From Acidovorax sp. Leaf191 (GTDB taxonomy: Bacteria > Pseudomonadota > Gammaproteobacteria > Burkholderiales > Burkholderiaceae_C), in the NCBI RefSeq assembly GCF_001424425.1, contig NZ_LMPT01000018.1:124001-188000 (forward strand): a stretch of 64,000 nucleotides of DNA, in the 5' to 3' direction. A program made the position numbers and the translations under genes. Positions 44,269 through 53,497 of this stretch are shown piece by piece (the stretch's first letter is position 1; each line of letters starts with the position of its first letter). The notes below the pieces were generated by a model. It was not told the origin of the DNA and did not search any database. It saw nothing but the letters and a program-made list of their open reading frames with translations.

Positions 44269-44431
44269 GCACCGGCGGCGCCGCTTGGGGGGCGTCGGCA
44301 AAAAAAATGTCCCGAACAGCGTGCCCTTTTTTCCGTCTCGTTGGTCATAGGCAGTAGGTGCAGTGCGCGGGCCCTGCAGCCTGCGCCGTTGGCGGCCTGC
44401 GTTTTTTTCATCTTCGTTTTTCGACCCAGCC

Positions 44432-45067
44432 ATGTCTTCACTCTTTGCCTCACCTTCCGCCGCCGCCGGTGCCTTGCTTGCGCTGGCCGCCTGCGCCTGG
44501 GCGGGCCACGCCCATGCCGACTATGTGTGGCTGCAGCGCGATGGGGCCCAGGCCCGCGCCTACGCGGGCGAGCTGCCCCGCCGCAGCGCGGCGCTGCCGC
44601 CCCTCCAGGCGCCGCGCGCCTACCTGGCCGACGGCAAGGACCTGCCCGTGGCGCCGCAGGCCGGCCACATCGACATCACCGCGCCGGGCGGGGACGACCT
44701 GCGCCTGAGCACCTTGCACGTCACCGGCCACGGCGCGGTCACCTACTACCAGGCCCGCAACGGCCGCACCGAGACCCGCGCCGCCAACGACCTGGAGCTG
44801 GTGCCCACCACGCCCGGCGGCAACACCTTCAAGCTGGTGTGGAAGGGGCAGACCGTGGCGGCATCACAAGTGAATGTGGACACCAGCGCCGGCTGGCGCC
44901 GCACGCTGGCCCCGGCGGCCGACGGCACGGTGCAGCTGGAGACGCCCTTCCCCGGCCTCTACGTGCTGGAGGTGAGCGCCAAGGTCAACGGCTCGGTCAC
45001 CGTGGACGGCAAGAAATACGACGACGTGCGCCACACCGCCACGCTCAGCTTCGAGGTGCCCCGCTGA
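44432..45067 (+). CDS. DUF4198 periplasmic protein (second copy)
   Basis: This 211-residue exported protein is a diverged paralogue of the protein at 42941. Signal peptide GALLALAACAWAGHAHA is followed by a mature part starting near DYVWLQRDG. Shared blocks with the first copy include NTFKLVWKGQ (versus NTFTLVFKGQ) and a run near NGRTETRA (versus AGRSETQA). ATG 44432 is chosen because the signal peptide begins there. The His at the start of the mature first copy is Asp here, so the two may differ in metal binding. Its stop overlaps the MacA start by one base. Confidence 0.83.
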   Translation: MSSLFASPSAAAGALLALAACAWAGHAHADYVWLQRDGAQARAYAGELPRRSAALPPLQAPRAYLADGKDLPVAPQAGHIDITAPGGDDLRLSTLHVTGHGAVTYYQARNGRTETRAANDLELVPTTPGGNTFKLVWKGQTVAASQVNVDTSAGWRRTLAPAADGTVQLETPFPGLYVLEVSAKVNGSVTVDGKKYDDVRHTATLSFEVPR

Positions 45068-46380
45068 TGGCCCCGACCCCACCCCATACACGCACCACAC
45101 GCACTGCACGCACGGCCCGACGCGTGGGCGCCCTGGTGCTGCTGGCGGGTGCCATCGCCGCCGGCGCCTGGTGGTGGACGCGGCAGCCCGCCATGGTCTA
45201 CGACACCGTGCCCGTGGCCCGCGGCGATATCGAGGCTACGGTCAGCGCCATCGGCACGCTGCAGCCGCGCCGCTATGTGGACGTGGGCGCGCAGGTGTCG
45301 GGGCAGATAACGCGCCTGCACGTGCAGCCCGGCACCGAGGTCAAGAAGGGCCAGCTGCTGGTCGAGATAGACCCCAGCGTGCAGCAGGCCACGGTGGACG
45401 GCGCGCGCGCCGCACTCGCCGGCCTGCGCGCGCAGCTGGCCGAGCAGCAGGCCCAGCACCGCCTGGCCCAGCAGCAGCAGGCCCGCCAGCAGCAGATGGA
45501 GCGCGAAGGCGCCACGCGGCTCGAAGACCTGCAGACGGCCGAGGCCGCGCTCGCATCGGCCGCGGCGCGCATCGACCACCTGAAGGCGCAGATCGACCAG
45601 ACCCAGGCGAGCCTGAAGGCCGACGAGGCGCGCCTTGGTTACACCCGCATCTACGCGCCCATGGCCGGCACCGTGGTGGCGCTGGAAGCGCGCGAGGGCC
45701 AGACCCTGAACGCCACCTACCAGACGCCCAACATCCTGCGCGTGGCGGACCTGTCGACCATGACGGTGTGGACCGAAGTCTCCGAGGCCGACATCCGCCG
45801 CGTGCGGGCCGGCCTGCCGGTGTACTTCACCACGCTGGGCGGGCAGGCCGACGCCGCCGGGCGCCGCTGGCGCAGCACCGTGCGCCAGGTGCTGCCCGCG
45901 CCGCCCACGCCCGAGGCCAAGGCCGCGGGCGGCGCCAACGCACAGGCCGCCGCGAGCAAGGCCGTGTCGTACACCGTGCTGTTCGACGTGGACAACGCCG
46001 ACGGCGAGCTGATGCCGCAGATGACCGCGCAGACGAGCTTCGTCACCGCGCAGGCGCAGGGCGTGATCGCCGTGCCGCTGTCGGCACTGGCCAGTCCGAC
46101 CAGCCCTGCCAGACCGGCAAGCGGCAAGGCGGCGGGTGGCAAGGCATCTGATGCGGAGGGTGACGGTGACAGCGCTGGTGCCCGCGCTGGCGAGAAGGCC
46201 GCCGCAGCCACCCACAGCGCCCGCGTGCTGCGCGCCGATGGCGTGGTGGAGCAGCGCGCCGTCGTCGTGGCCGTGAAAAGCCGCCACCTGGCCGAGGTGC
46301 GCTCGGGCCTGCAGGAGGGCGAGCAGCTGGTGACCGGCGAGCGCCCTGCGCGCAGCGGCCCGCAAAGGTTCAAGCTGTGA
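45067..46380 (+). CDS. MacA-like periplasmic adaptor of an efflux pump
   Basis: This 437-residue membrane-fusion protein links MacB to the outer-membrane factor. An N-terminal membrane helix ([16 protein letters not shown]) is followed by the lipoyl half ([39 protein letters not shown]), a coiled-coil hairpin rich in Gln and Ala, and a beta-barrel. A low-complexity insert ([15 protein letters not shown]) is placed late in the sequence. It overlaps the previous gene by one base and MacB by four. Confidence 0.94.
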   Translation: MAPTPPHTRTTRTARTARRVGALVLLAGAIAAGAWWWTRQPAMVYDTVPVARGDIEATVSAIGTLQPRRYVDVGAQVSGQITRLHVQPGTEVKKGQLLVEIDPSVQQATVDGARAALAGLRAQLAEQQAQHRLAQQQQARQQQMEREGATRLEDLQTAEAALASAAARIDHLKAQIDQTQASLKADEARLGYTRIYAPMAGTVVALEAREGQTLNATYQTPNILRVADLSTMTVWTEVSEADIRRVRAGLPVYFTTLGGQADAAGRRWRSTVRQVLPAPPTPEAKAAGGANAQAAASKAVSYTVLFDVDNADGELMPQMTAQTSFVTAQAQGVIAVPLSALASPTSPARPASGKAAGGKASDAEGDGDSAGARAGEKAAAATHSARVLRADGVVEQRAVVVAVKSRHLAEVRSGLQEGEQLVTGERPARSGPQRFKL

Positions 46381-48407
46381 CCGCAGGCACCGGCACCCAA
46401 CACGACACCCTGCACGGCGTCTTGCATGACGCCCCGGGTGTGCCACTGATCGAGCTGCGTGGCGTGCGCCGCCGCTACGGCGGTGGCGAGCAGCCCGAGG
46501 TGGAGGTGCTGCGTGGCATCTCGCTGTCCATCCACGCGGGCGAGTTCGTCGCCATCGTGGGCGCGTCGGGCTCGGGCAAGTCCACGCTGATGAACCTGCT
46601 CGGCTGCCTGGACAAGCCCAGCAGCGGCAGCTACCGCTTCCAGGGTGAAGACGTGGCGGGCTTCGACGCCGACCAGCTGGCCTGGCTGCGGCGCGAGGCT
46701 TTCGGCTTCGTCTTTCAGGGGTACCACCTGATCCGCGCCGAGTCGGCGTGCGAGAACGTCGAGGTGCCCGCCATCTACGCCGGCACCCCGCGCGAGGAGC
46801 GCACCCGCCGCGCAGCCGCACTGCTGTCGCGCCTGGGCCTGGCCGACAAACTGCACCACCGGCCCACGCAGCTGTCGGGCGGGCAGCAGCAGCGCGTGTC
46901 GATTGCGCGGGCGCTGATGAACGGCGGCCGCATCATCCTGGCCGACGAGCCCACCGGCGCGCTGGACACCCACAGCGGCGCCGAGGTGATGGCGCTGCTG
47001 CACGAGCTGGCCGATGCGGGCCACACCATCGTGCTCATCACCCACGACCGCGAAGTGGCCGCCCAGGCGCGCCGCGTGATCGAGATCCGCGACGGCGAGA
47101 TCGTGGCGGACAGCGGTGCGGCCGTGGCAGGGGCGTTTGAAGCAAAAAATGCCTCTACCGCGCAACCAGCAAGCGCAAGAAGCTATAAAAATAGTAGCAA
47201 GCGTTCCGGCCGCGCCTTCTGGGCCGAACTGGCCGAGGCCGCTCGCTCGGCCTGGCGCGGCATGCGCATCAACCGCGCACGCACCGGGCTCACGCTGCTG
47301 GGCATCGTGATCGGCGTGGCGTCGGTCATCGTGATGATGGGCGTGGGCGAGGGCGCCAAGCAGCGCGTGGTGGAGCAGATGGGCTCCATGGGCACCACCA
47401 TCATGTACCTGGGCGCCAGCCACCCGCGCGAGGGCGGGCCGCAGGGCGAGATCACCGCGGAGGACCTGGAGGCCATCGCCCGCCTGCCCGAGATCGGCCA
47501 CGTGATGCCCGTCATCGGCGACCCCATCCCCGTGCGCCATGGCAATGTCGAGCGGCAGATCTACGTGTTCGCCGCCAGCGAGGACATGCCCCGCGTGCAC
47601 CACTGGAAGGTGGCCCAGGGCCGCTACTACAGCGCGGCCGAAGACCGCGACCTGGCGCCGCTGGTGGTGCTGGGGCACAAGGCCAGCGCGCAGTTCTTTC
47701 CGGACCATCCGAACCCGCTGGGCCGCCACCTGCTGATCGGCAACGCGCCGTTCGAGGTGATCGGCGTGATGGCCGAGCGCGGCGCCGACTCGGGCGCGCA
47801 GAACTACGACGACATGGTGTTCATCCCCTACCAGTCGGGCCGCGCGCGCGTGTACCGCGTGCAGACCCAGCCCGACTACACCGTGGTCGCTGCCGCGTCG
47901 GTCGAGCAGGTACAGGCGGCCGAGAAGGCCATGCACGCGCTGCTGCTGTCGCGCCACGGGCGCGAGGACTTTCGCATCGGCAACGCGGCGGCCAAGCTGC
48001 AGGCCGAGGCGCAGACGCGCAACGCCATGACCATGATGCTGGGCCTGATCGCGGCCGTGTCGCTGGTGGTGGGCGGCATCGGCGTGATGAACGTGATGCT
48101 GATGACGGTGCGCGAGCGCACGCGCGAGATCGGCATCCGCATGGCCACCGGCGCGCGGCAGGGCGACATCCTGCGCCAGTTCCTCACCGAGGCCGTGCTG
48201 GTCACGCTGGTGGGCGGCGCGGCGGGCCTGGCCATCGGCTTGGCCGTGGGCGCGGTGCTCATCGTGTCGGGCGTGCCCGTGATCTTCTCGCTCACCGCCA
48301 TGGGCGGTGCCTTTGCCTGCGCCGTGGCCACGGGCCTGGTGTTCGGCTACATGCCCGCCCGCCGCGCCGCCGGGCTCGACCCCGTGGTGGCCCTGGCTTC
48401 CGAATGA
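46377..48407 (+). CDS. MacB-like ABC exporter
   Basis: This 676-residue exporter has an N-terminal ATPase (Walker [10 protein letters not shown], signature LSGGQQQRV, Walker [12 protein letters not shown]) and a C-terminal part with four membrane helices around a large periplasmic domain ([39 protein letters not shown]). PvdT-like members export pyoverdine in pseudomonads. The start is a GTG overlapping the MacA stop. The linker between the two halves (about residues 250-280) contains a copy of an AT-rich dispersed repeat read in frame. Confidence 0.94.
   Translation: MTAGTGTQHDTLHGVLHDAPGVPLIELRGVRRRYGGGEQPEVEVLRGISLSIHAGEFVAIVGASGSGKSTLMNLLGCLDKPSSGSYRFQGEDVAGFDADQLAWLRREAFGFVFQGYHLIRAESACENVEVPAIYAGTPREERTRRAAALLSRLGLADKLHHRPTQLSGGQQQRVSIARALMNGGRIILADEPTGALDTHSGAEVMALLHELADAGHTIVLITHDREVAAQARRVIEIRDGEIVADSGAAVAGAFEAKNASTAQPASARSYKNSSKRSGRAFWAELAEAARSAWRGMRINRARTGLTLLGIVIGVASVIVMMGVGEGAKQRVVEQMGSMGTTIMYLGASHPREGGPQGEITAEDLEAIARLPEIGHVMPVIGDPIPVRHGNVERQIYVFAASEDMPRVHHWKVAQGRYYSAAEDRDLAPLVVLGHKASAQFFPDHPNPLGRHLLIGNAPFEVIGVMAERGADSGAQNYDDMVFIPYQSGRARVYRVQTQPDYTVVAAASVEQVQAAEKAMHALLLSRHGREDFRIGNAAAKLQAEAQTRNAMTMMLGLIAAVSLVVGGIGVMNVMLMTVRERTREIGIRMATGARQGDILRQFLTEAVLVTLVGGAAGLAIGLAVGAVLIVSGVPVIFSLTAMGGAFACAVATGLVFGYMPARRAAGLDPVVALASE
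47170..47203. repeat. AT-rich dispersed repeat inside macB
   Basis: The sequence runs CAAGCGC, AAG, AAGCTAT, AAAAATAGTAGC and AAGCG. A close relative lies at 56160-56192 (CAAGCGC, TAG, CAGCTAT, CAAAATAGGAGC). Here it encodes about residues 265-276 in the linker of the exporter, with base use unlike the surrounding gene. Confidence 0.65.
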
Positions 48408-49852
48408 TTGTGATGGTTGGTATGCGCACTTGTATTGCTTCTGTGTCCTGTCTTGCCGCCGGCGTGCTGCTGCTCGGCGGCTGCGCCGCGGTGCAGCCGC
48501 TGCCCGAAGACGCCGCTGCCGCACCCGCCTTGCCCGTGCACTGGACCAGCCCGGTGCCGCCCGCTCAGGGGGGGGCGACGGATGTCTCTGCGCTTGGCGT
48601 CGCAGAGCTCGACGCGCTCATCCGCGCCGCCCACGCGCAGAGCCCGGACCTCGCCGCCGCCATCGCGCGGGTGCAGCAGGCAGATGCCGTGGCGCGGGCC
48701 GCCGGCGCCAGCCTGCTGCCCGCCGTGACCGGCACGCTCGACGCCCGCCGCCAGGCCCGTGCCGGCGGGCAGGCCGAGGTGGCCGGCAACCAGATCGGCG
48801 CCGCACTCGTCGCCAGCTATGAGCTCGATGCCTGGGGCCGCCTGGGTGCCGAGCGCGCCAGTGCCCAGGCCCTGCGCACCGCCAGCGTGCACGACCGCGG
48901 CGCGGTGCAGATCACGCTGACGGCGGCGGTGGCGCAGGCATGGCTGCAACTGGTGGGCGGGCGCGAGCGCCTGGCGATTGCGGAACTGAACCTGCACAGC
49001 GCCGAGCGCGTGCTGGCCGTGGTCGAGTCGCGCGCGCGCGCCGGGGCCGCCACGCAGTTGGAGCTGGCGCAGCAGCGCGGCCTGGTGGCCACGCAGCGGC
49101 AGGTGCTGGAGGCACGGCGCCAGCAGGTGTCGGGCGCGCACACGGCGCTGGCCGCGCTGCTGGGCCAGGCGCAGTGGCCGCTGGTGCAGGCCAGCGCATT
49201 GCCCGCCACGCAGGCGCTGGCGCCCGCTGCCGGGTCGCCCGCCGACCTGCTGTTGCGGCGGCCCGACATTGCGCGGGCCGAGGCGCGGCTTTTTGCCGCC
49301 CACGCCGACGTGGCCGCAGCCCGCGCGGCGCTGCTGCCGCGCATCAGCCTGACTGCCAGCCTGGGCACCGGGGGCAGCAACCTGCCCCGCGTGTTCGACA
49401 ACCCGCTCTACAGCCTGGCCGCCGCGCTGGCCGCGCCCATCTTCAACGGCGGGCGCCTGGCCGCCGACCGCGATGCGGCCCAGGCGCGCCAGGCCGAGCT
49501 GCTGGCGCAGTACCGCGCCAGCATCGTGGCGGCCGTGAGCGATGTGGAGCAAGCCCTGCAGGCCGTGGCGGGCACGCAGGCCCAGCGCACCGCGCAGGCG
49601 CAGGTGGTGCAGCAGGCGCAGCAGGCGGCCACGCTGGCGCAGTCGCGCTACCGCGCCGGGGCCGAGACGCTGCTCACGCTGCTGGATGCACAGCGCACGC
49701 TGTACGCCGCGCAGGACATGGCGGCCCAGCTGCACCAGGCCGAATGGCAGGCGCAGGTGGCGCTGTACCGCGCACTGGGCGGGGGCTGGCAGCCCGATGT
49801 TGACGCTGTCGCGCACAGCGTGGCCGCCATGGCCACCGTGGTGCAGCCATGA
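48404..49852 (+). CDS. Outer-membrane efflux factor, NodT/OprM family lipoprotein
   Basis: This 482-residue protein is an outer-membrane channel of the TolC/OprM class. It has a lipoprotein signal with lipobox LGGC (Cys27) and two repeated halves, each ending in typical segments ([40 protein letters not shown]). With MacA and MacB it forms a tripartite exporter. It overlaps macB (ATGA). Inside the iron operon it would release siderophore, heme or an iron chelate; this is inferred by analogy with PvdRT-OpmQ. Confidence 0.94.
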   Translation: MIVMVGMRTCIASVSCLAAGVLLLGGCAAVQPLPEDAAAAPALPVHWTSPVPPAQGGATDVSALGVAELDALIRAAHAQSPDLAAAIARVQQADAVARAAGASLLPAVTGTLDARRQARAGGQAEVAGNQIGAALVASYELDAWGRLGAERASAQALRTASVHDRGAVQITLTAAVAQAWLQLVGGRERLAIAELNLHSAERVLAVVESRARAGAATQLELAQQRGLVATQRQVLEARRQQVSGAHTALAALLGQAQWPLVQASALPATQALAPAAGSPADLLLRRPDIARAEARLFAAHADVAAARAALLPRISLTASLGTGGSNLPRVFDNPLYSLAAALAAPIFNGGRLAADRDAAQARQAELLAQYRASIVAAVSDVEQALQAVAGTQAQRTAQAQVVQQAQQAATLAQSRYRAGAETLLTLLDAQRTLYAAQDMAAQLHQAEWQAQVALYRALGGGWQPDVDAVAHSVAAMATVVQP

Positions 49853-50322
49853 GGGCAGCCACCGACGAGCCGGTGACCATGCTGCAGCGCCTGCGCACCG
49901 CGGGCCTGCGCCCCACCACGGCGCGCATCGGCGTGCTGCAGGTGATCCACTCCGCGGGCAGCGCGGGCATCGGCGCGGACGAGGCGTTTCACCAGATGCT
50001 GCTGCGCGGCACGCACGTGAGCACCAGCACGGTGTACCGCATCATCCACGAGCTGCAGACCCTGGGCGTGCTGCTGCACGACCGCAGCGACCGGCGCCAC
50101 ACCGTGTACCGCCTGCGGCCCTTTGCGCCGCCGCCGTCGGCCGACGTGCGCATGGCCTGCCGCCGGTGCGAGCGCTCGGCCACGCTGCCCGGCGCACAGC
50201 TGCGCAACGAGCTGGAGCTGCGCGCGGCCGAGGTGGGCCTGCGGCCGCTGGTGGCGGGCTTGGTGCTGCAGGTGGACTGCCTGGGCTGCGACGGGGCCAC
50301 GGGGCACTGCCAGCCCAACTAA
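49849..50322 (+). CDS. Fur-family transcriptional regulator
   Basis: This 157-residue metalloregulator has an N-terminal winged helix (LRPTTARIGVLQVIHSAG, VSTSTVYRIIHELQ) and two cysteine pairs, CRRC and CLGC, for structural zinc. It overlaps the outer-membrane factor gene (ATGA), so it is the last gene of the long iron operon. It could be a second iron or zinc sensor, a local fine-tuner rather than the main Fur. Which metal it senses cannot be told. Confidence 0.88.
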   Translation: MRAATDEPVTMLQRLRTAGLRPTTARIGVLQVIHSAGSAGIGADEAFHQMLLRGTHVSTSTVYRIIHELQTLGVLLHDRSDRRHTVYRLRPFAPPPSADVRMACRRCERSATLPGAQLRNELELRAAEVGLRPLVAGLVLQVDCLGCDGATGHCQPN

Positions 50323-50347
50323 AACCCCAGGCCCGCACAAAGAAAAA

Positions 50348-50375
50348 GGACCAGACGCCCGGAGGCATCTGGTCC
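50348..50375 (-). terminator. Intrinsic terminator downstream of the HU gene
   Basis: GGACCAGA (50348-50355) pairs with TCTGGTCC (50368-50375), with additional inner pairs and a short loop. On the minus strand the stem is followed by TTTTTCTTT, as a rho-independent terminator requires. It closes the HU gene and is close to the end of the convergent Fur-family gene. Confidence 0.85.
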
Positions 50376-50403
50376 TTGTCGCTGGGGAGCGCGGGCTGAT
50401 TGA

Positions 50404-50892
50404 TCAGGCCGTTGCGTCCTTGAGCTTCTTCAGCGCGCGGGTCTTGATCTTGACCGATGCGGGCTTGGCGGGGAACCAGCGCTCTTCACCGGTGAAGGGG
50501 TCCTTGCCGAAGCGCTTCTTCTTGGCCGCGACTTGCTGCAGGCCGATCTTCAGCACGCCTGGCAGCGTGAATTCGCCGGAGCCCTTCTTGTGCACGGAGC
50601 CCAGGATGGCGGCTTCGAGTGCTGCCAGCACGGCCTTGGTGGCCTTGGGTTCCACGCCCGATTGCTCGGCCAGGTGGGCGACCAGCGTGGTCTTGTTGAA
50701 CGCTGCCTTGATGGGCTTGAGCGCTGCCGGCACGGCGGCGGCCTTGGCGGCAGGCGCCTTCTTGGCAGGGGCTGCCTTGGTCGCAGGGGCTGCGGCCTTC
50801 TTGGCGGGAGCCGCCTTCTTGGCTGCAGGAGCCGCGGCCTTGACGACGGCCTTCTTTGCGGGAGCAGCGGGGGTTTTTTTCGCAGTTGCCAT
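50404..50892 (-). CDS. HU-family DNA-binding protein with Lys/Ala-rich N-terminal tail
   Basis: This 162-residue nucleoid protein has a C-terminal HU/IHF domain (about residues 62-160, with NKTTLVAHLAEQ and TGEERWFPAKPASVKIKTR) and a tail of about 60 residues made of PAKKA/APAKK repeats, like histone H1. Such tailed HU proteins are typical of Bordetella and Comamonadaceae relatives. The tail should bind DNA nonspecifically and help compaction. The gene stands alone with its own terminator. Confidence 0.94.
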   Translation of the reverse strand: MATAKKTPAAPAKKAVVKAAAPAAKKAAPAKKAAAPATKAAPAKKAPAAKAAAVPAALKPIKAAFNKTTLVAHLAEQSGVEPKATKAVLAALEAAILGSVHKKGSGEFTLPGVLKIGLQQVAAKKKRFGKDPFTGEERWFPAKPASVKIKTRALKKLKDATA

Positions 50893-51144
50893 GATGATTT
50901 TGTTGTTTCAGAGTTTCGAGACGTCCCTGTTCAATTTTTTGAGGGGACGCGCGATTTTAGGTGCGTATGCGCAACGCGCCAGCATATGGAAGACCCGCAG
51001 AGGTTTGAGGATTCTTGCAGCAGCGTTCGCGCAGCGCTGTGCGGGGGCGCGTCAAGCGCTGGCGCGGCCCGTGCGGCATGCGCGGGCAGGGCCTGTTCAT
51101 GGCGCCGCAGAGGCCTGCGCAGGGCGCGCTGCGGCGGCTGGGGA

Positions 51145-51318
51145 TTAACGCAGCAGGCGCGCGTCCGATGTGTGGTGCCTGTCGCGCCACAGCTGGTAGC
51201 GCGATCGCTGCAGCGCCAGCAGCTCCACCAGGCCCCACGCAAATGCGCAGCCCAGCGTGCCGCACAGCACCGCGAGGCGGTAGGCCTCAGTCTTGCGACG
51301 GGAGCGGCGCGTCGTCAT
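51145..51318 (-). CDS. Tiny membrane protein, 57 residues
   Basis: This small protein has a basic start (TTRRSRRKTEAYR), one membrane helix (LAVLCGTLGCAFAWGLVELLA) and a basic C-terminus. Its ATG at 51318 lies inside the end of the 42-residue gene (32-base overlap), with GGATGG before it, so the two are coupled. Single-helix size and coupling suggest a small regulatory or accessory membrane protein. No family is recognised. Confidence 0.55.
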   Translation of the reverse strand: MTTRRSRRKTEAYRLAVLCGTLGCAFAWGLVELLALQRSRYQLWRDRHHTSDARLLR

Positions 51319-51415
51319 GGAACCATCCGTCCGTGCGGGGCAGGTCAAAGCGCACCCAGCCTTGATCGAAGAGCTCATCCAGCAGCCGCTGCAGTCCGAG
51401 AATTTTCCAGAGCAT
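51287..51415 (-). CDS. Tiny soluble protein, 42 residues
   Basis: This 42-residue acidic, hydrophobic protein contains MLWKILGLQRLLDELFDQGW and ends in DDAPLPSQD. The start is well supported: GGAGGT lies five bases before ATG 51415. It overlaps the following 57-residue gene by 32 bases. No family is recognised. The divergent M14 peptidase gene starts 170 bases away. Confidence 0.6.
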   Translation of the reverse strand: MLWKILGLQRLLDELFDQGWVRFDLPRTDGWFHDDAPLPSQD

Positions 51416-51584
51416 GGTGTACCTCCACCCGTTGACTGCGGCCACGTTAGCCCGCCAATGTGACGGTTTGGCGTCACCGGGGTGAATAGCAACAGCCGCC
51501 CGCATGGGGCTATCGCGGGGCCGGGCGCCCGCTTAAGCTCGCCGGCTGGTGCGCGCCCCACGGGCCGCCATTTACCGGAAAAAC

Positions 51585-52589
51585 ATGCTGTCCGAGCTGC
51601 TGGCACTGGAAAAGATCATCGATCAGGGCGCTGCGCACCTGGACGTGCGGGTGGTGCGCCAGGTGCAGGTGCCTGCGGGGCCCAGCCTTCCCATCTACGC
51701 CATCGGCATCGGCAACGACGCGCCCGGTGTTCCGGCGGTGGGCTTCTTCGGTGGCGTGCACGGCCTGGAGCGCATCGGCACCGAGGTGGTGATGGCCTAC
51801 CTGCAAAGCGTGGTGATGCGGCTGCGCTGGGACGCCACGCTGCACCGGCAGCTCGAGCAGGTGCGGCTGGTGTTCATGCCCATCGTCAACCCGGGCGGCA
51901 TGTGGTCGTCCACCCGCGCCAACCCGCGCGGCGTGGACTTGATGCGCAACGCGCCGGTCGAGGCCATGGACCGCGTGCCGCTGTGGGTGGGCGGCCAGCG
52001 CCTCAGCGCGGGCCTGCCGTGGTTTCGGGGCCGTGCGGGCGAGCCCATGGAAGAAGAAGCCCAGGCCCTGTGCGAGGTGGTGGAGGCCGAGCTGCTGCCG
52101 CGCAGCTTCAGCCTGGCGCTGGACTGCCACTCGGGCTTTGGCGTGCAGGACCGGCTGTGGTTTCCGTTCGCCCACACGCGCAAGCCCATCCCGCACCTGG
52201 CCGAGCTGCATGCGCTGCAGGAGATCTTTTTGCAGGCCCACAGCCACCACCCGTACGTGATCGAACCGCAGAGCGCGCAGTACCTGACGCACGGCGACCT
52301 GTGGGACCACCTGTACCTGCAGGCCTGCCGCAACGTGCCGACCCACACCTTCTTGCCGCTGACGCTGGAGATGGGCTCGTGGCTGTGGATCAAGAAGAAC
52401 CCGCGCCAGCTGTTCTCGCGCTGGGGCATCTTCAACCCGCTGATCGACCACCGCCAGCAGCGCGTGCTGCGCCGGCACATGCTGCTGCTGGACTTTCTGT
52501 CGCGCGCCGCGTGCAGCCACGCGCGCTGGGCCCCCGCGCCCGAGCAGCGCGCGCAGCGGCGGGCGGATGCGCTGGCGGCCTGGTATTGA
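51585..52589 (+). CDS. M14-family zinc metallopeptidase-like protein
   Basis: This 334-residue protein has the zinc-carboxypeptidase fold of the M14 family. Zinc ligands are seen at His59 and Glu62 (GVHGLE) and His182 (DCHSG); the catalytic Glu is probably Glu262 (TLEMGSW). There is no signal peptide, so it acts in the cytoplasm, perhaps on peptides, murein fragments or as a deacylase. ATG 51585 is preferred to the GTG at 51549 because it starts the conserved part. It is followed by an alpha/beta hydrolase. Confidence 0.88.
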   Translation: MLSELLALEKIIDQGAAHLDVRVVRQVQVPAGPSLPIYAIGIGNDAPGVPAVGFFGGVHGLERIGTEVVMAYLQSVVMRLRWDATLHRQLEQVRLVFMPIVNPGGMWSSTRANPRGVDLMRNAPVEAMDRVPLWVGGQRLSAGLPWFRGRAGEPMEEEAQALCEVVEAELLPRSFSLALDCHSGFGVQDRLWFPFAHTRKPIPHLAELHALQEIFLQAHSHHPYVIEPQSAQYLTHGDLWDHLYLQACRNVPTHTFLPLTLEMGSWLWIKKNPRQLFSRWGIFNPLIDHRQQRVLRRHMLLLDFLSRAACSHARWAPAPEQRAQRRADALAAWY

Positions 52590-52632
52590 TGCGGTAGCCG
52601 CTGTGCCGCAGACTGTTGGTTGAAAGGAACGG

Positions 52633-53457
52633 ATGCCCACCTGGATCTTCCTGCGCGGCCTCACGCGCGAGTCAGCGCACTGGGGCCGCTTTGTGGCCGA
52701 CTTCGAGCGGGCGCTGCCGGGCCATGCCGTGACCGCGCTGGACCTGCCGGGCAATGGCGCCCTGCACCGGCAGCCGTCGCCCACCACGGTGGCGGGCATG
52801 GTGGCCGCATGCCGCGCCGACCTGGCACGCCGGGGCGTGGCGCCGCCGTACCACCTGCTGGCCATGTCGCTGGGCGCGATGGTGGCCACCGAATGGGCCC
52901 GGGTGGCGCCGCACGAGGTGGCGGGCTGCGTGCTCATCAACACCAGCTTCCAGCCCTTCAGCGCCTTCTACCAGCGGCTGCGGCCGCGCAACTACGCGGC
53001 GCTGCTGGGGCTGGTGCTACGGCCGCAGTCGCCCGAGCAGATGGAGCACACCGTGCTGCGCCTGACCAGCCGCCGCGTGGCAGACCATGGCGCTGCCGTG
53101 GCCGAGTGGGCGCGCGTGCGGCGGGCGCGGCCCGTGTCGCCGGCCAACGCGCTGCGCCAGCTGGCCGCTGCAGCCCGCTACCGCGCGCCGGTGGCCGCGC
53201 CGCTGCAGCGCGTGCTGATGCTCGCCAGCCAGCGCGACGGGCTGGTGGATGTGCGGTGCTCCATCGCCATCGCGCAGGCCTGGCAGGTACCTTTGCGGCT
53301 GCACCCCGGTGCGGGGCACGACCTGCCGCTGGATGACGGAGCCTGGGTGGTGGAGCAGGTCAGGGCCTGGGTGGCCGACGTGGGTGGTGATGGCAGTGCG
53401 CAAGGCAGTGCACAAGGCAGTGCCGAGGCGTGCACGGACAGCTCGGGGCCTGGTTGA
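52633..53457 (+). CDS. Alpha/beta hydrolase
   Basis: This 274-residue alpha/beta hydrolase has the nucleophile loop AMSLGA (the usual first Gly is Ala) and the acid/histidine in ASQRDGLVD and GAGHDLPLDD. The last 25 residues are a Gly/Ser/Ala-rich tail (GSAQGSAQGSAE) absent from most relatives and built on a repeated 12-base unit. A ribosome site AAAGGAAC lies before ATG 52633. It follows the M14 peptidase by 43 bases; both may act on the same class of compound. Substrate unknown. Confidence 0.86.
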   Translation: MPTWIFLRGLTRESAHWGRFVADFERALPGHAVTALDLPGNGALHRQPSPTTVAGMVAACRADLARRGVAPPYHLLAMSLGAMVATEWARVAPHEVAGCVLINTSFQPFSAFYQRLRPRNYAALLGLVLRPQSPEQMEHTVLRLTSRRVADHGAAVAEWARVRRARPVSPANALRQLAAAARYRAPVAAPLQRVLMLASQRDGLVDVRCSIAIAQAWQVPLRLHPGAGHDLPLDDGAWVVEQVRAWVADVGGDGSAQGSAQGSAEACTDSSGPG

Positions 53458-53497
53458 ACCGCCCGCCTCCCGCCGCGCCGGGCGGCGGCACAGGGGG

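Noticed and set aside
45717..48524. Very long minus-strand open frame opposite macA and macB
   Set aside because: In DNA this rich in GC, antisense frames stay open by chance. Its composition is Arg/His/Gln-rich with no domain pattern, while the opposite strand has clear Walker motifs.
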